Shown here: one piece after another, positions 24,303 to 33,373 of the stretch
How the letters are laid out: each line of letters begins with the position of its first letter
Position numbering within the stretch: position 1 is the first letter of the stretch
Assembly: GCA_030753015.1 (NCBI GenBank)
Contig: JASMDC010000005.1
Span: forward strand, 84,015-148,014
DNA: 64,000 bases
Direction of reading: 5' to 3'
DNA from: Candidatus Undinarchaeales archaeon
GTDB taxonomy: Archaea > SpSt-1190 > JASMDC01
Program-made: the position numbers and the translations under genes
The notes under the pieces: model-generated
The model's input: the letters and a program-made list of their open reading frames with translations, nothing else
Databases searched by the model: none
What the model was told of the DNA's origin: nothing

Positions 24303-27257
24303 TCACTGTCGTTGCTGTGGTTGGGTTTGTTGCTGTTGTCGCTGATAATAGTCGTAGCGATAATAAGGCCGATTGTATTGATAGGAGCCATAGGCGCTCT
24401 GCTGTGCCTGGTAACCGGCCCCTCTTGCTTGGGCCGGACCTGCCGACGTGGCAGCCTGTACTGCTGCTGAGGCCGCCTTCGTCTTGGCCGCCGCCTGCCG
24501 CGAGATGACGAACAGTCCAGCACCACTGGCAAGTACCGCAAGGATGCCTACGAACATGATGAAACGTCCCCACCCGCCCTCTTCCTTAGGCACGGACGTG
24601 GCGAGCGTGCGGAAGGTCTCCATCTCGGTGCGGGCCTGGACGAGGTGGGCCTGTGCCCCCATCATGTCCCCTGCATCGGCCAGTCGACGGGCCTCTTCGA
24701 GCTCGTCCTGAGCGGTCTTGAGATGGTTCTGGAGACGCTCCTCGAGCAAGGCGAACTGTGTCGAGCTCACCTCCTTCTTCATGGTAGCGAAGCGCTCCAG
24801 CTCGACCTCGATGTTCCCCTCCGCCTCATTGAGCTCCTCGCCGAGACCCTTTGCGATCGCTTTCTCATCACCTATTGAGACCGTCACGGTCCCGCTCCCC
24901 TTCGGTCCCTCCTTGGAGACGACCTCCACCTTGGCGGTGAAGCTCCCCTGCTCCTCTATGGCGAAGGATACGGTGAATGTCGCATGGGCGCCCGTAGGGA
25001 TGGCCGCCACCCGGTTCTTGTCGGGCTTGCCCGGGATACCGGTGAGGTTCAGGAGAACGTCGTGGAGCTCCACGCTCCCCGTGTTCCGCACCCTGATAGT
25101 GAACGAGCCCTCCTCACCTATCGTGACGAACACCGTTCCCGTTGGGAGGTCGACCGACATGGACGGTACGCACTCGCAATCGCCGGAACAGCTCTTGCAG
25201 TCCTCGCCTGGCTGGCAGGTGCCATCACCACAGTAACCGCTCTCGGACATCACCTCGACCTCGTAGAGCGCGTACTGCGACTCGAGCCCCGTCCGCTGGA
25301 TCTCGATACGTGCCTTGTAGGTCCCGGTCTCTGTGTATTTGGGCACGGTCACCGTGGCGTAGAGCTCGGTTGTAGCTCCCTTGAAGAGAACAGGATGGGC
25401 GTCCTCCAGGGTGGTCCAGTCCGCCGCGGCACCCCAGGCGATCAGCTTCACCGGGACATCAGCACTCCCCTCGTTCTTCACGGAAATCGTGACGGTGACG
25501 GTACCTCCGGGCGATGTGCGTACGACCTCCGGCTCCTTGGGCACGAGCAGTCGCTGCTCCTCCTCGGCGCCGCAATCGACAGGGCACGTGTCGCCGTTCT
25601 CCTCCCCCTCGCACCGCTCGTCACCGCACACGACAGCAGCGCAGCCGGCCGCGTCGGCCTGATCGCGTCCGATGTCGCACACATTGTCACTTGTGCATGC
25701 ACAGTCCACTGAGATGGCGCACGTCTCGTTGTGGTAGGCAGAGCATTCACCGTCACCCAGACAGTCGTCTGTTCCGCAGTCGATGCAATGGCTGGCGCAC
25801 TCGCCCCGATCGCGTTCGCATACGCCGTTCCCGCATCGCTCGTTGTAGCAGCCTTTCTCGGTGGCGTTGACGTGGTCGGGCACGCACTGCCAGTCCGTAG
25901 GGCACGTGCACTGGTCCGGCGCGCTAGCGCAATCCTCACCTATGGCGGGGTTGCACATGGAATCGGCCTTGCAGATGGTCAAGTTACAGTCAGCGCATCC
26001 TGCCCCGCACTCGCCCAGGTCCACATCGCACACATTATCACCGCACTCCCTGAAGAAGCAGCCGGTGACGTTCGCCCGTGGCTCGGCCGGGTCGCACAGC
26101 GCGCCTTGGAGGCAGGGACAGTCGATGGATGAATTACAGTTCTCCCCGGCCTTGAGGTTGCATTCAGGATCTCGGGCGCACACAGTGACGTTGCATCCTA
26201 TGCACCCCTGAGCACATTCGCCGAAGCTGGTGGTGTTCCCGCTCACCAGGTCCTTCACCTCGAAGTCGCATATATCGTCCGTGCACGTGACAAGGAAGCA
26301 GCCCTGGCTGTTCGACCTTGGATCAGCGGGATCACAGAGACCATCGGCCGCGCAGGCGCAGTCCGGCGAGGTGTCGCACCGCTCTCCCAAGGCAAGAGTG
26401 CATGCGCCGTCTCCAGCGCACTGGGTGATATTGCAGTCGACACACCCGGCAAGGCACTCACCCGCATCACACACGCCATTACCACAGTCGGGACTGTAGC
26501 ATCCGCGAGGTGTGCTGGCCTGTGCCCCCGGTTCGCAGCTCCAACCACCCGGGCATGGGCAGAGGTCAGGATCGTTCTCGCAGGTGAGCCCAGCATCGAT
26601 ATCGCACGAGAGCTTCTGCGAGATCCTGAGCTCGATGTCGAGGAGACCTATTGGCGCTTTCTCGACAGCGAATGTCACTGCAAGGGATCCGTCGCCGAGG
26701 AAGGTGACATTGGGTGGTGTCCGCGAGCTGTGGATAAGAGTGATGTTGCCGTCCCTTGAAGGAGCGAACACTTCCCCATCGGTGGTGCGGTAGCCCAATG
26801 GCTCCATGTCTATCACCGCCAGCCTCACGGTCCCCCCGCCCTCGAGAGGGAGGATGCCGAACAAGGTCCAGACCACGTCCCCGCGCGACATTGGAACGGC
26901 GGCATCGTACTCCACGGCCACCACCTGCGAACGTCCACGAAGGAGCGGTTCGTTCAGTGCCACGACCAGCCCGGTACCAACGCCCGTGGGCGCGACTCGC
27001 ACGTTCAGAGGTTGCTCCCGATCGAACGCGACGAGACTTGGTTCATCCACTGGGAAGGGTGACTCAATCCACCACTCCTCCAACTGCTCACCCTCGGCGC
27101 AGCATGTAAGGTTCGCCGCTACGAGCACATGGACATATTCACGTCCGTGGACATCTACCTCCCATGCCACCTCCGCCAGAGCCGGGACGGTGAGCAGGCT
27201 CACGATGACGAGCATCTGTGCGGCCGCCAGGCCCGGACGTTGTGGTATCGGGTTCAT
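24303..27257 (-). CDS. large Cys-rich cell-surface protein with Ig-like domains and C-terminal membrane anchor
   Basis: A 984-residue protein. A signal peptide (hydrophobic core MLVIVSLLTVPALA) precedes a beta-rich region to about residue 210. Then come about five units of 65-75 residues rich in Cys, with CGNGVCDAGEC, DCNITQC and GCYNERCGNGVC as examples. Two CARDB/NEW3-like Ig domains follow, with CGDGTCQPGEDC between them. A coiled-coil stretch rich in Glu and Lys leads to one transmembrane segment (FIMFVGILAVLASGAGLFVI) and a tail rich in Gln, Tyr and Pro. NxT/S sequons are frequent. GGAGAGG precedes the start, 9 bases after the upstream gene, so both form an operon. A disulphide-stiffened stalk at the cell surface is inferred. 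Confidence 0.8.
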   Translation of the reverse strand: MNPIPQRPGLAAAQMLVIVSLLTVPALAEVAWEVDVHGREYVHVLVAANLTCCAEGEQLEEWWIESPFPVDEPSLVAFDREQPLNVRVAPTGVGTGLVVALNEPLLRGRSQVVAVEYDAAVPMSRGDVVWTLFGILPLEGGGTVRLAVIDMEPLGYRTTDGEVFAPSRDGNITLIHSSRTPPNVTFLGDGSLAVTFAVEKAPIGLLDIELRISQKLSCDIDAGLTCENDPDLCPCPGGWSCEPGAQASTPRGCYSPDCGNGVCDAGECLAGCVDCNITQCAGDGACTLALGERCDTSPDCACAADGLCDPADPRSNSQGCFLVTCTDDICDFEVKDLVSGNTTSFGECAQGCIGCNVTVCARDPECNLKAGENCNSSIDCPCLQGALCDPAEPRANVTGCFFRECGDNVCDVDLGECGAGCADCNLTICKADSMCNPAIGEDCASAPDQCTCPTDWQCVPDHVNATEKGCYNERCGNGVCERDRGECASHCIDCGTDDCLGDGECSAYHNETCAISVDCACTSDNVCDIGRDQADAAGCAAVVCGDERCEGEENGDTCPVDCGAEEEQRLLVPKEPEVVRTSPGGTVTVTISVKNEGSADVPVKLIAWGAAADWTTLEDAHPVLFKGATTELYATVTVPKYTETGTYKARIEIQRTGLESQYALYEVEVMSESGYCGDGTCQPGEDCKSCSGDCECVPSMSVDLPTGTVFVTIGEEGSFTIRVRNTGSVELHDVLLNLTGIPGKPDKNRVAAIPTGAHATFTVSFAIEEQGSFTAKVEVVSKEGPKGSGTVTVSIGDEKAIAKGLGEELNEAEGNIEVELERFATMKKEVSSTQFALLEERLQNHLKTAQDELEEARRLADAGDMMGAQAHLVQARTEMETFRTLATSVPKEEGGWGRFIMFVGILAVLASGAGLFVISRQAAAKTKAASAAVQAATSAGPAQARGAGYQAQQSAYGSYQYNRPYYRYDYYQRQQQQTQPQQRQ

Positions 27258-27266
27258 GGTCCTCTC

Positions 27267-30200
27267 CTACTCGATGGCACAGTCCTCCGGGCAGGCAAGA
27301 ACGTCCTCGCCAAGGACACAGGCGCCATCACCGCACACGGCGTCCGCCGAGGCAGCTGAACCGTACAGGCTGTAAGGCTCGGCCGGAGCGGAGGGTGCAG
27401 CACTGACTGCCTGGGAGATGCACCGGTTGGCAACGCACAGGCATGACGTGGGGGCCGCATCGGGCTTCATACAAACGATCCCGGTGCAGTCCTCGACCTC
27501 ATCGTACCGGCGGTTGAGACAGGTGGCCGCCTCGACGTCGCAACAGGCGTCAGCATGGACGCAGTCTGTGTCGGTCTCGCAGTACTCCGCAGGCGATACG
27601 GCCTCGGCCACACACTGTCCTTCGACGCATGCTGGCGCCCAGCGCTGAGCGGCCACGTCGGACGGCGTGGTGCAGGCACAGCTCGCCTCGCATACGACGG
27701 GCAACCGGGAGAACCGGTTGACGAACCTGGGCGGCCCGCACTCGCAGCATCCCGGTTGCTGGACGCAGTCCGCAGTACGGCGGCAGAACTCGGGATCAAG
27801 ATAGGCATCGTCCAGATAAGTACGCTCACAGTCCATGCCCACATGTATGATAGTTAATGCCTTCGAAAGGCCGCATCGGGCGTCGTCAGGCGGGCATTCC
27901 TCAAAGCCCGCGCCTTTGAACCGCACGAGCGACTTGCATGCATGGAGCACTGCGATATTGTCCACACAGGCCCCCTCCTCAGGGAGCACGTCCTCGTCCC
28001 CCTGCTGCCGGGCGACGGCGCATGCACCTTCTGGGCCATTACACCCGGCGAGGCAGCGGGTCTTCCCAGCATCCTCGGCCGTACTGCACGCGGCCTTGCA
28101 CGCCGTCACACCATCAGGATCGGTCGAGCCGCATTCCGAAAGACATGTGCCGACGGTCCCTACCGAGGTTGACATGCACGAATCCACACAGGTCCGGATA
28201 CTCTGGAGGTAGGCCGTAGCCGCACAGCGCTCAGTGCAGGCGGACCCCCACACGGCTTTGCGGGCAGTGCAAGCCGCGGTGCAGGCAGTGAAAGCTCCCT
28301 GCTCCTTGATCCGACAGTTCTCGTCGTTCTGTTCGTAGTCGTCCAGAGCGCGCCATGCCTCGGAAGAGGTGCATGAACGCTGGCACTTGTCCGCAAGCGT
28401 CGAGTGGCCCGAGCACCGTCCCGTACAGATGCCGACCATGCATGCGCTGTAATCCTCGTCGGTATCAGCACACGCCCTCCTGCCCTCCTGGATGCCACCA
28501 TAGGCATCCCAGCCCTGGATTGTCCCACATGCGTCCCTGCAGCGCTCCCCGACATCCAGGGAGGAGCTGCATGCCGATAGGCACTTATCCCGGAGGCATC
28601 CCTCGTGGTCGCCGCCGGATCCGCTGCACGCGGTCCGCGCCGCTGTATAGTCCCCGTAGGCGGTGAGCCCCTCGAAGGGTGTCTTGCAGTCCTTCGCGCA
28701 TATCGCGCTCTTGTCCAGCTCTCCCTGGCAGGTTTCCATACAGCGTTGCCCCATGCACGTCGCGAAGGTTGCATGGTTCGCGCACGCATCGTCCCGCAGG
28801 CCGTGGTCGGTCCAGCCATCCGGGCCAGCGCAGGCCACGCCGCACAAGGTCTGGAGGTTCGAACTGGCCTCGCAGTCTGTCCGGCAAAGAGAGGTCATAC
28901 ACTCGCTGTAGCTCGGAGGCGGGGACGAGCGACAGTGCTCGATGCACACGTCGTCCACGGCAGGCGCGAGCACCACGTCAGCGACGGTCTCCCCCAGCCT
29001 CGTGACCCCTGCGGCCACTAAGATCGAGAATGGGCCATAATCCCGTATATCGGCGTCATCGTAATCTGGTTTAAAGGTGAGGATGCGGGCTTCGGGATCC
29101 TTTACCTGGAGGGAGGCGGTCCGAGTATCGGCGTCGATGGACTCGAGCGTGATCTCGTATCCTTTGTACGTAATGGGCACGCCGCGCGAGAGGGTACGCT
29201 GCTCGGCCACTCCTAAACGTGGGCGGAGAGTCGCATTGCAGAGGATGTCGCACTTGCCCTGCTGTGCTTGAAGGCACGGCAAGACGCATGGAATGACCTC
29301 GGCGCTCTCCGCGTTCCGGCATGTCTGCTCGCACTCACTGGCCGCGAACGCGCAATCGTTCTCGCACAGGCTCCGCGACAGGGTGGCTGTCTCACGGCAT
29401 TCTCTCTCACAATTACTGGTCAGCCATGGCTGAGGTAGCTCAAGGAAATTGAGTTGGAACTCCGCCCAGTCACGGCCCATGCCCACGGGGATCGCGTGCG
29501 AGCTGGAGAGTGGACCCGCCACGCCCTGGCATCTTATGGCCGCCCCCACCAGCTCGTTCCCAAGATCGACGAGGGAATCCATAGGAAGGAAGGTGCCTGT
29601 GCACCCGGCACCCGGACATACGCCCTGATGGGCAACACCGACGCCAACACAGGCCGCGTCACAGGCTGTAGGATACGTTTCCCCGTCCGAACCGCACACC
29701 GGTTCATACAGATCGGGACACACACACTGTGGTTCGTCGTTGACGCACACGCCGTCCATGCACGCGCAGGTGTGGACTGTCGGGCAGGACCTCAGGCACT
29801 CAAGGCCGTCAGCATTTGCGGGAGAGCACGAGCAGGAGCATGACGAGAACGAGCAGTCCTGATCGGTAGTGCACTCGTCGGCCACACCGAAGGTCCCCGT
29901 CAGCTCGCGTGCCTGGGTACGCACCCGGTCGGCGATATCGTGCGCCTTGTACTGGACTAGCTCCAGGGCGATATCGTCGAGAGCGCGGACCACGGCCTCC
30001 ATGGTCCGGGAGTTCTCTAGCGAGAGAGCGCTGTCGGGCTCACAGGCGATTACTGGGCCGAACGTCTCCGCTCGGGCCTCGCGGAAATACACGTCCTTGA
30101 CCGACCAGTCTAACACGTCCACAAGGACGAGAATAGTGCCGTAAACGGGGCACTGGGTAAGGCAGGGACCGGCCGAGCGGACGCTCGTACCAGCGCACCT

Positions 30201-30968
30201 GGCCAGACAGGGATTGGCATAGGTGATCCAGTCCTCCCCGCACACGGGTGCCGTCACGACCGGGCACTGGCACAGAGCACAGAGCTGGTCCCGGCCTGTC
30301 TCGGCAGCGGCAGCGTCCTTATCGCTGAGAGGTACGGTGCAGCTCGTCTCCAAGGGAACGAAGCTCAGGGCGATTATGTTGTCCCGGGCATAGGGAGGGA
30401 TATGGATGGTATACTTTTGCTTGTTCAGAAGGTCCGCCGATAGGGGCTTGATAAGCTCGTGGGCGAGGGCCACGCTCTTGAGCCGGTCCTTCTCTCCAGC
30501 AGAGAGGCTCGCAAGCGTCGCCGGGCCGGGCCTGCCCTGCCCTGATGCGGGCATCTTGCGGTATGTGAGCTCGAGGATGTTCACCTCGCCCTTCACGTCC
30601 GCGGTGACCCGCAGCATCAGGACGAGCCCACTATCGAGCGTCGTTCGGTAATAGACGTTGACGGTCTTGACACCCGTCCCCCCCACATCCCTGACGAACG
30701 CACGTGAGATGCTCGGTTCGATGCTGGATAGGTCGGCTCCAGCTTCCTCGAGAGATGAGAAGAACGCCTTCATGATACCGTTATTGGCAAGGCTTTCCAC
30801 CAGGGCCGTGCGTTGGCTCGCTGGCAACACCTGTGCCTCAGGTCGCTGGGCGAGCACCTTGGCCCGGTTCTCCTTGACTAGGTCGAGGAGGTTCCCGGCA
30901 ACGGTGCAGGAAACAACCAGCATGATCGTCAACAGGATTTCGAATGTCCTACCCATGTCTAATCCCAT
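27267..30968 (-). CDS. giant Cys-rich exported protein with two Kazal-like domains
   Basis: A 1233-residue protein with an N-terminal signal (ILLTIMLVVSCTVAG). A Cys-poor domain runs to about residue 205. Two Kazal-like domains follow: residues 233-269 (PVCGEDWITYANPCLARC) and 415-451 (PVCGSDGETYPTACDAAC), both with the PVCG-x(4-5)-TY-x2-C core. Between and after them are many Cys pairs spaced 3-11 residues, such as CRSSPPPSYSEC, CMGQRCMETC and CDVEAATC. The protein ends with CGDGACVLGEDVLACPEDC, the same unit type as in the downstream gene. No C-terminal anchor is seen, so it may be released or held by the 984-residue partner. GTTTTTATCC near 30993 gives a leaderless start. Confidence 0.8.
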   Translation of the reverse strand: MGLDMGRTFEILLTIMLVVSCTVAGNLLDLVKENRAKVLAQRPEAQVLPASQRTALVESLANNGIMKAFFSSLEEAGADLSSIEPSISRAFVRDVGGTGVKTVNVYYRTTLDSGLVLMLRVTADVKGEVNILELTYRKMPASGQGRPGPATLASLSAGEKDRLKSVALAHELIKPLSADLLNKQKYTIHIPPYARDNIIALSFVPLETSCTVPLSDKDAAAAETGRDQLCALCQCPVVTAPVCGEDWITYANPCLARCAGTSVRSAGPCLTQCPVYGTILVLVDVLDWSVKDVYFREARAETFGPVIACEPDSALSLENSRTMEAVVRALDDIALELVQYKAHDIADRVRTQARELTGTFGVADECTTDQDCSFSSCSCSCSPANADGLECLRSCPTVHTCACMDGVCVNDEPQCVCPDLYEPVCGSDGETYPTACDAACVGVGVAHQGVCPGAGCTGTFLPMDSLVDLGNELVGAAIRCQGVAGPLSSSHAIPVGMGRDWAEFQLNFLELPQPWLTSNCERECRETATLSRSLCENDCAFAASECEQTCRNAESAEVIPCVLPCLQAQQGKCDILCNATLRPRLGVAEQRTLSRGVPITYKGYEITLESIDADTRTASLQVKDPEARILTFKPDYDDADIRDYGPFSILVAAGVTRLGETVADVVLAPAVDDVCIEHCRSSPPPSYSECMTSLCRTDCEASSNLQTLCGVACAGPDGWTDHGLRDDACANHATFATCMGQRCMETCQGELDKSAICAKDCKTPFEGLTAYGDYTAARTACSGSGGDHEGCLRDKCLSACSSSLDVGERCRDACGTIQGWDAYGGIQEGRRACADTDEDYSACMVGICTGRCSGHSTLADKCQRSCTSSEAWRALDDYEQNDENCRIKEQGAFTACTAACTARKAVWGSACTERCAATAYLQSIRTCVDSCMSTSVGTVGTCLSECGSTDPDGVTACKAACSTAEDAGKTRCLAGCNGPEGACAVARQQGDEDVLPEEGACVDNIAVLHACKSLVRFKGAGFEECPPDDARCGLSKALTIIHVGMDCERTYLDDAYLDPEFCRRTADCVQQPGCCECGPPRFVNRFSRLPVVCEASCACTTPSDVAAQRWAPACVEGQCVAEAVSPAEYCETDTDCVHADACCDVEAATCLNRRYDEVEDCTGIVCMKPDAAPTSCLCVANRCISQAVSAAPSAPAEPYSLYGSAASADAVCGDGACVLGEDVLACPEDCAIE
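29616..29726 (-). other. Kazal-type domain (second copy)
   Basis: It encodes a segment with six Cys in Kazal order around PVCGSDGETYPTACDAAC. In eukaryotes and some bacteria this fold inhibits serine proteases through a loop after the second Cys. The first copy is at about 30162-30272. Confidence 0.7.
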
Positions 30969-31082
30969 GGTCCATATCGGGCACCAGGGATAAAAACATT
31001 TGGGCGGCAGCGCCTAAGAGCCTCAATCCATCGTTGGACCGGACAGGGAAGAGAAAAAGGGGAGGCCCTGATATGACAGGGC

Positions 31083-31283
31083 CTACTTCTCGATCTTGAA
31101 GGCGACCTTCACGGTCACTTCGTACTGGACTATCTTGCTCTCCTTCACGCGAACGCGAGCATTGCCAACATCCATGTACTCGATGCCATGGAGGCTCTTC
31201 TCGGCCTCAGAGAGTGCGTTCCGAACGGCCTCCGAGAAACCCTCTTCTGAGGTGCCAATCAATTCAATTACTTTGTATACCAT
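31083..31283 (-). CDS. dodecin family flavin-binding protein
   Basis: A 66-residue protein beginning MVYKVIELIGTSEEGFSEAV and continuing with the dodecin pattern SLHGIEYMDVGNARVRV and YEVTVKVAFKIE. Dodecins assemble as hollow dodecamers that store or buffer flavins. The length is typical. The start is the ATG of MVYKV; a frame beginning 21 bases upstream lacks conservation. CTTAAGTATGC near 31316 is a likely TATA box, about 33 bp from the ATG. The flavin link with the ETF genes 20 kb away is only thematic. Confidence 0.92.
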   Translation of the reverse strand: MVYKVIELIGTSEEGFSEAVRNALSEAEKSLHGIEYMDVGNARVRVKESKIVQYEVTVKVAFKIEK

Positions 31284-31372
31284 GGTCCCTTCCGGTGAGG
31301 GCAAGCGGGTGCATACTTAAGAAGTGTCATGCATGAGCCTGCCACAAGGGAACAAGGTGCATGGCATCCCCT

Positions 31373-31804
31373 TTACCTACCCTTCTTGAGGTCGATGGTA
31401 CCGATCATGGTCACTGTCTTGGCCACGGCATCAGAATAGGTGTCCCGGAAGTCGATGACGAACTCGTTGAACTCCTGGATCCCGGGGAAGCGCAACTTCA
31501 ACATCACGTCGTACTCTCCTGTGACGCCGAACACCTCATGTACATAGTGATTACCGAGCAGTCGCCGGTCCAGATACTTGGAAGAGGTACCGGACACGAG
31601 CATGAATACAACAAGCTCCTCCCCGAGCTGGGCATGGTCCACAGCGATGGTGTACTTGCGGATGACGCCATTCTCCTTGAGACGTTTCATGCGCTGATGC
31701 ACCGTGGAAGGTCGCATCCCCAGACGTTTGGCGAGGGTCCGCACCGAAGCGCGGCCGTCATGCTTCAGCTCATCGAGGATCGCTCGATCCCTTTCGTCGA
31801 CCAT
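31373..31804 (-). CDS. Lrp/AsnC family transcriptional regulator
   Basis: A regulator of 143 residues. The N-terminal winged helix (MVDERDRAILDELKHDGR, then LAKRLGMRPSTVHQRMKRL) is followed by a RAM-type ligand-binding domain with GEYDVMLKLRFPG. It is divergent from ahcY. The intergenic region holds two copies of GGACAWTGTCC 41 bp apart, one next to each promoter, so regulation of itself and of ahcY is likely. A frame beginning 48 bases upstream would run across its own TATA box (AAAATTATAAAA, near 31834) and is rejected. Control of SAM-cycle flux in response to methionine, homocysteine or a related ligand is inference. Confidence 0.9.
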   Translation of the reverse strand: MVDERDRAILDELKHDGRASVRTLAKRLGMRPSTVHQRMKRLKENGVIRKYTIAVDHAQLGEELVVFMLVSGTSSKYLDRRLLGNHYVHEVFGVTGEYDVMLKLRFPGIQEFNEFVIDFRDTYSDAVAKTVTMIGTIDLKKGR

Positions 31805-31838
31805 GGATATATTTTGTCCGTTAATTGTTTTATAATTT

Positions 31839-31851
31839 TGGACAATGTCCA
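31839..31851. promoter_or_regulatory. operator A in the lrp-ahcY gap
   Basis: TGGACAATGTCCA is a perfect 13-base palindrome immediately upstream of the TATA-like box of the Lrp gene. Confidence 0.65.
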
Positions 31852-31880
31852 CAAATATACCTTATTTTCAACACATTATT

Positions 31881-31891
31881 GGACATTGTCC
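31881..31891. promoter_or_regulatory. operator B in the lrp-ahcY gap
   Basis: GGACATTGTCC is the same 11-base palindrome as in operator A, read from the other strand. It is centred 41 bp from A (four helical turns) and about 25 bp upstream of the ahcY TATA box. A half-site TTTGTCC occurs near 31813-31819. Confidence 0.65.
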
Positions 31892-31906
31892 TAATAATTC
31901 GGTACA

Positions 31907-31916
31907 AACTATATGA
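31907..31916 (+). promoter_or_regulatory. TATA-like box of ahcY
   Basis: AACTATATGA lies about 29 bp before the ahcY ATG, in the position of an archaeal core promoter. Confidence 0.6.
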
Positions 31917-31940
31917 ACGTCGCGGAACAGGAAGAGTATC

Positions 31941-33194
31941 ATGGGATCGAACGTTAAGGACATGTCCCTGGCCCCCCAGGGAGCGCTCAACATCGAATGG
32001 GCAGAGATGCAGATGGGAGGACTCCTCCGTCTCAAGGCTTCCTTGGAGAAGAGCAAGCCCTTCAAGGGCGTTCGGGTCGGCATGTGCCTACACATCACCA
32101 AAGAGACCGCAGTGCTCGTCAACACCCTGCGTGCCGCTGGTGCCGAGGTGTCCATCACGGGATGCAACCCTCTCTCCACCCAGGACGACGTGGCCGCGGC
32201 CCTTGCCAAGGACGGCGTCGACGTGTACGGCTGGCGGGCCGAGACCAACGACGAGTACTACGAGTGCCTCAACAAGGTGCTGGACACCAAACCCCAGTAC
32301 ACCGTGGACGACGGGTGCGACCTGGTAACCATCGTGCACACCGAGCGGCAGGACCTTCTGGACGGCATCTTCGCCGGGGCCGAGGAGACCACGACCGGCG
32401 TCATCCGCCTCCGTGCCATGGAGAAGGAAGGCGTTCTCAAGTACCCTATGGTGGCCGTCAACGACTCGGATACCAAGCACCTCATGGACAACTTCATCGG
32501 TACAGGTCAGAGCACCATTGACGGCATCCTCCGCGCATCCAACGTACTGGTGGCGTCCAAGAACGTGGTGATCGCTGGCTACGGTTCCTGCGGCAAGGGC
32601 GTTTCCAAGCGCGCCGCCGGGCTCGGTGCCAACGTCACCGTCACCGAGGTCAACCCCTTCCGTGCGTTACAGGCATCAATGGACGGCTGGCGCGTTATGC
32701 CCATGACACTGGCTGCACCCACGGCCGACATAATCATAACCGTCACTGGATGCAAGGACGTTGTGACCGAACGCCACTTCCCCCTGCTCAAGGACGGTGC
32801 CATCCTGGCCAACTCCGGTCACTTCGACTCCGAGGTCAACGTCAAGGCCCTGGGCAGTGCTGCCAAGAGCATGCGGCGGATCCGGCCGGACTTCGACGAG
32901 TACACCCTGCCCGACGGCCGGCGCGTGTTCGTGTGCGGCGAAGGGCGCCTCGTGAACCTGGCCGCAGCAGAGGGGCACCCCTCCACCATCATGGCCATGT
33001 CCTTCATGGACCAGACCTTCGCCCTGAAGTGGGTCCTGGAGAACCGCGAATCGCTGGAGAACAAGGTGTATGTCCTACCAGAAGAGCTGGACATGAAGGT
33101 TGCCCGGCTCCAGCTGGAGAGCATGAAGATCGACATTGACGTGCTCACGCCCGAGCAGGATGCCTACCTCAACTCCTGGCAAGAGGGGACGTGA
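31941..33194 (+). CDS. ahcY: adenosylhomocysteinase
   Basis: S-adenosylhomocysteine hydrolase of 417 residues, the length of archaeal enzymes, which lack the roughly 40-residue insert of others. It splits SAH to adenosine and homocysteine and so relieves methyltransferase inhibition. Conserved parts are LHITKETAVL, VAVNDSDTKHLMDN, GTGQSTIDGI, the NAD-binding AGYGSCGKGVSKRA and NSGHFDSEV. An SAH/MTA deaminase is encoded at 40650, giving a second route for SAH. Divergent Lrp and paired palindromes suggest regulated expression. Confidence 0.96.
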   Translation: MGSNVKDMSLAPQGALNIEWAEMQMGGLLRLKASLEKSKPFKGVRVGMCLHITKETAVLVNTLRAAGAEVSITGCNPLSTQDDVAAALAKDGVDVYGWRAETNDEYYECLNKVLDTKPQYTVDDGCDLVTIVHTERQDLLDGIFAGAEETTTGVIRLRAMEKEGVLKYPMVAVNDSDTKHLMDNFIGTGQSTIDGILRASNVLVASKNVVIAGYGSCGKGVSKRAAGLGANVTVTEVNPFRALQASMDGWRVMPMTLAAPTADIIITVTGCKDVVTERHFPLLKDGAILANSGHFDSEVNVKALGSAAKSMRRIRPDFDEYTLPDGRRVFVCGEGRLVNLAAAEGHPSTIMAMSFMDQTFALKWVLENRESLENKVYVLPEELDMKVARLQLESMKIDIDVLTPEQDAYLNSWQEGT

Positions 33195-33373
33195 AGTTAT
33201 TGGAAAAAGGTACGTCCGAGATCGGGCGTACGGTTGTCGCAGCGGGCGTCTGGAACGGAACGGACGCCCCTGCGCCCCCCCTGCCAGCAGTGGAATGAAA
33301 AGAAGCACCAAATATCTCTTCCACTGAAAAGGTATCCGGCAAGCGTTTTATTCCGGTCCGATAAATAAATCAT

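Noticed and set aside
27835..30144. Many long plus-strand reading frames across the Cys-rich operon
   Set aside because: They are antisense shadows of GC-rich, Cys-rich coding sequence on the minus strand. None has a promoter, recognisable domain or sensible composition.
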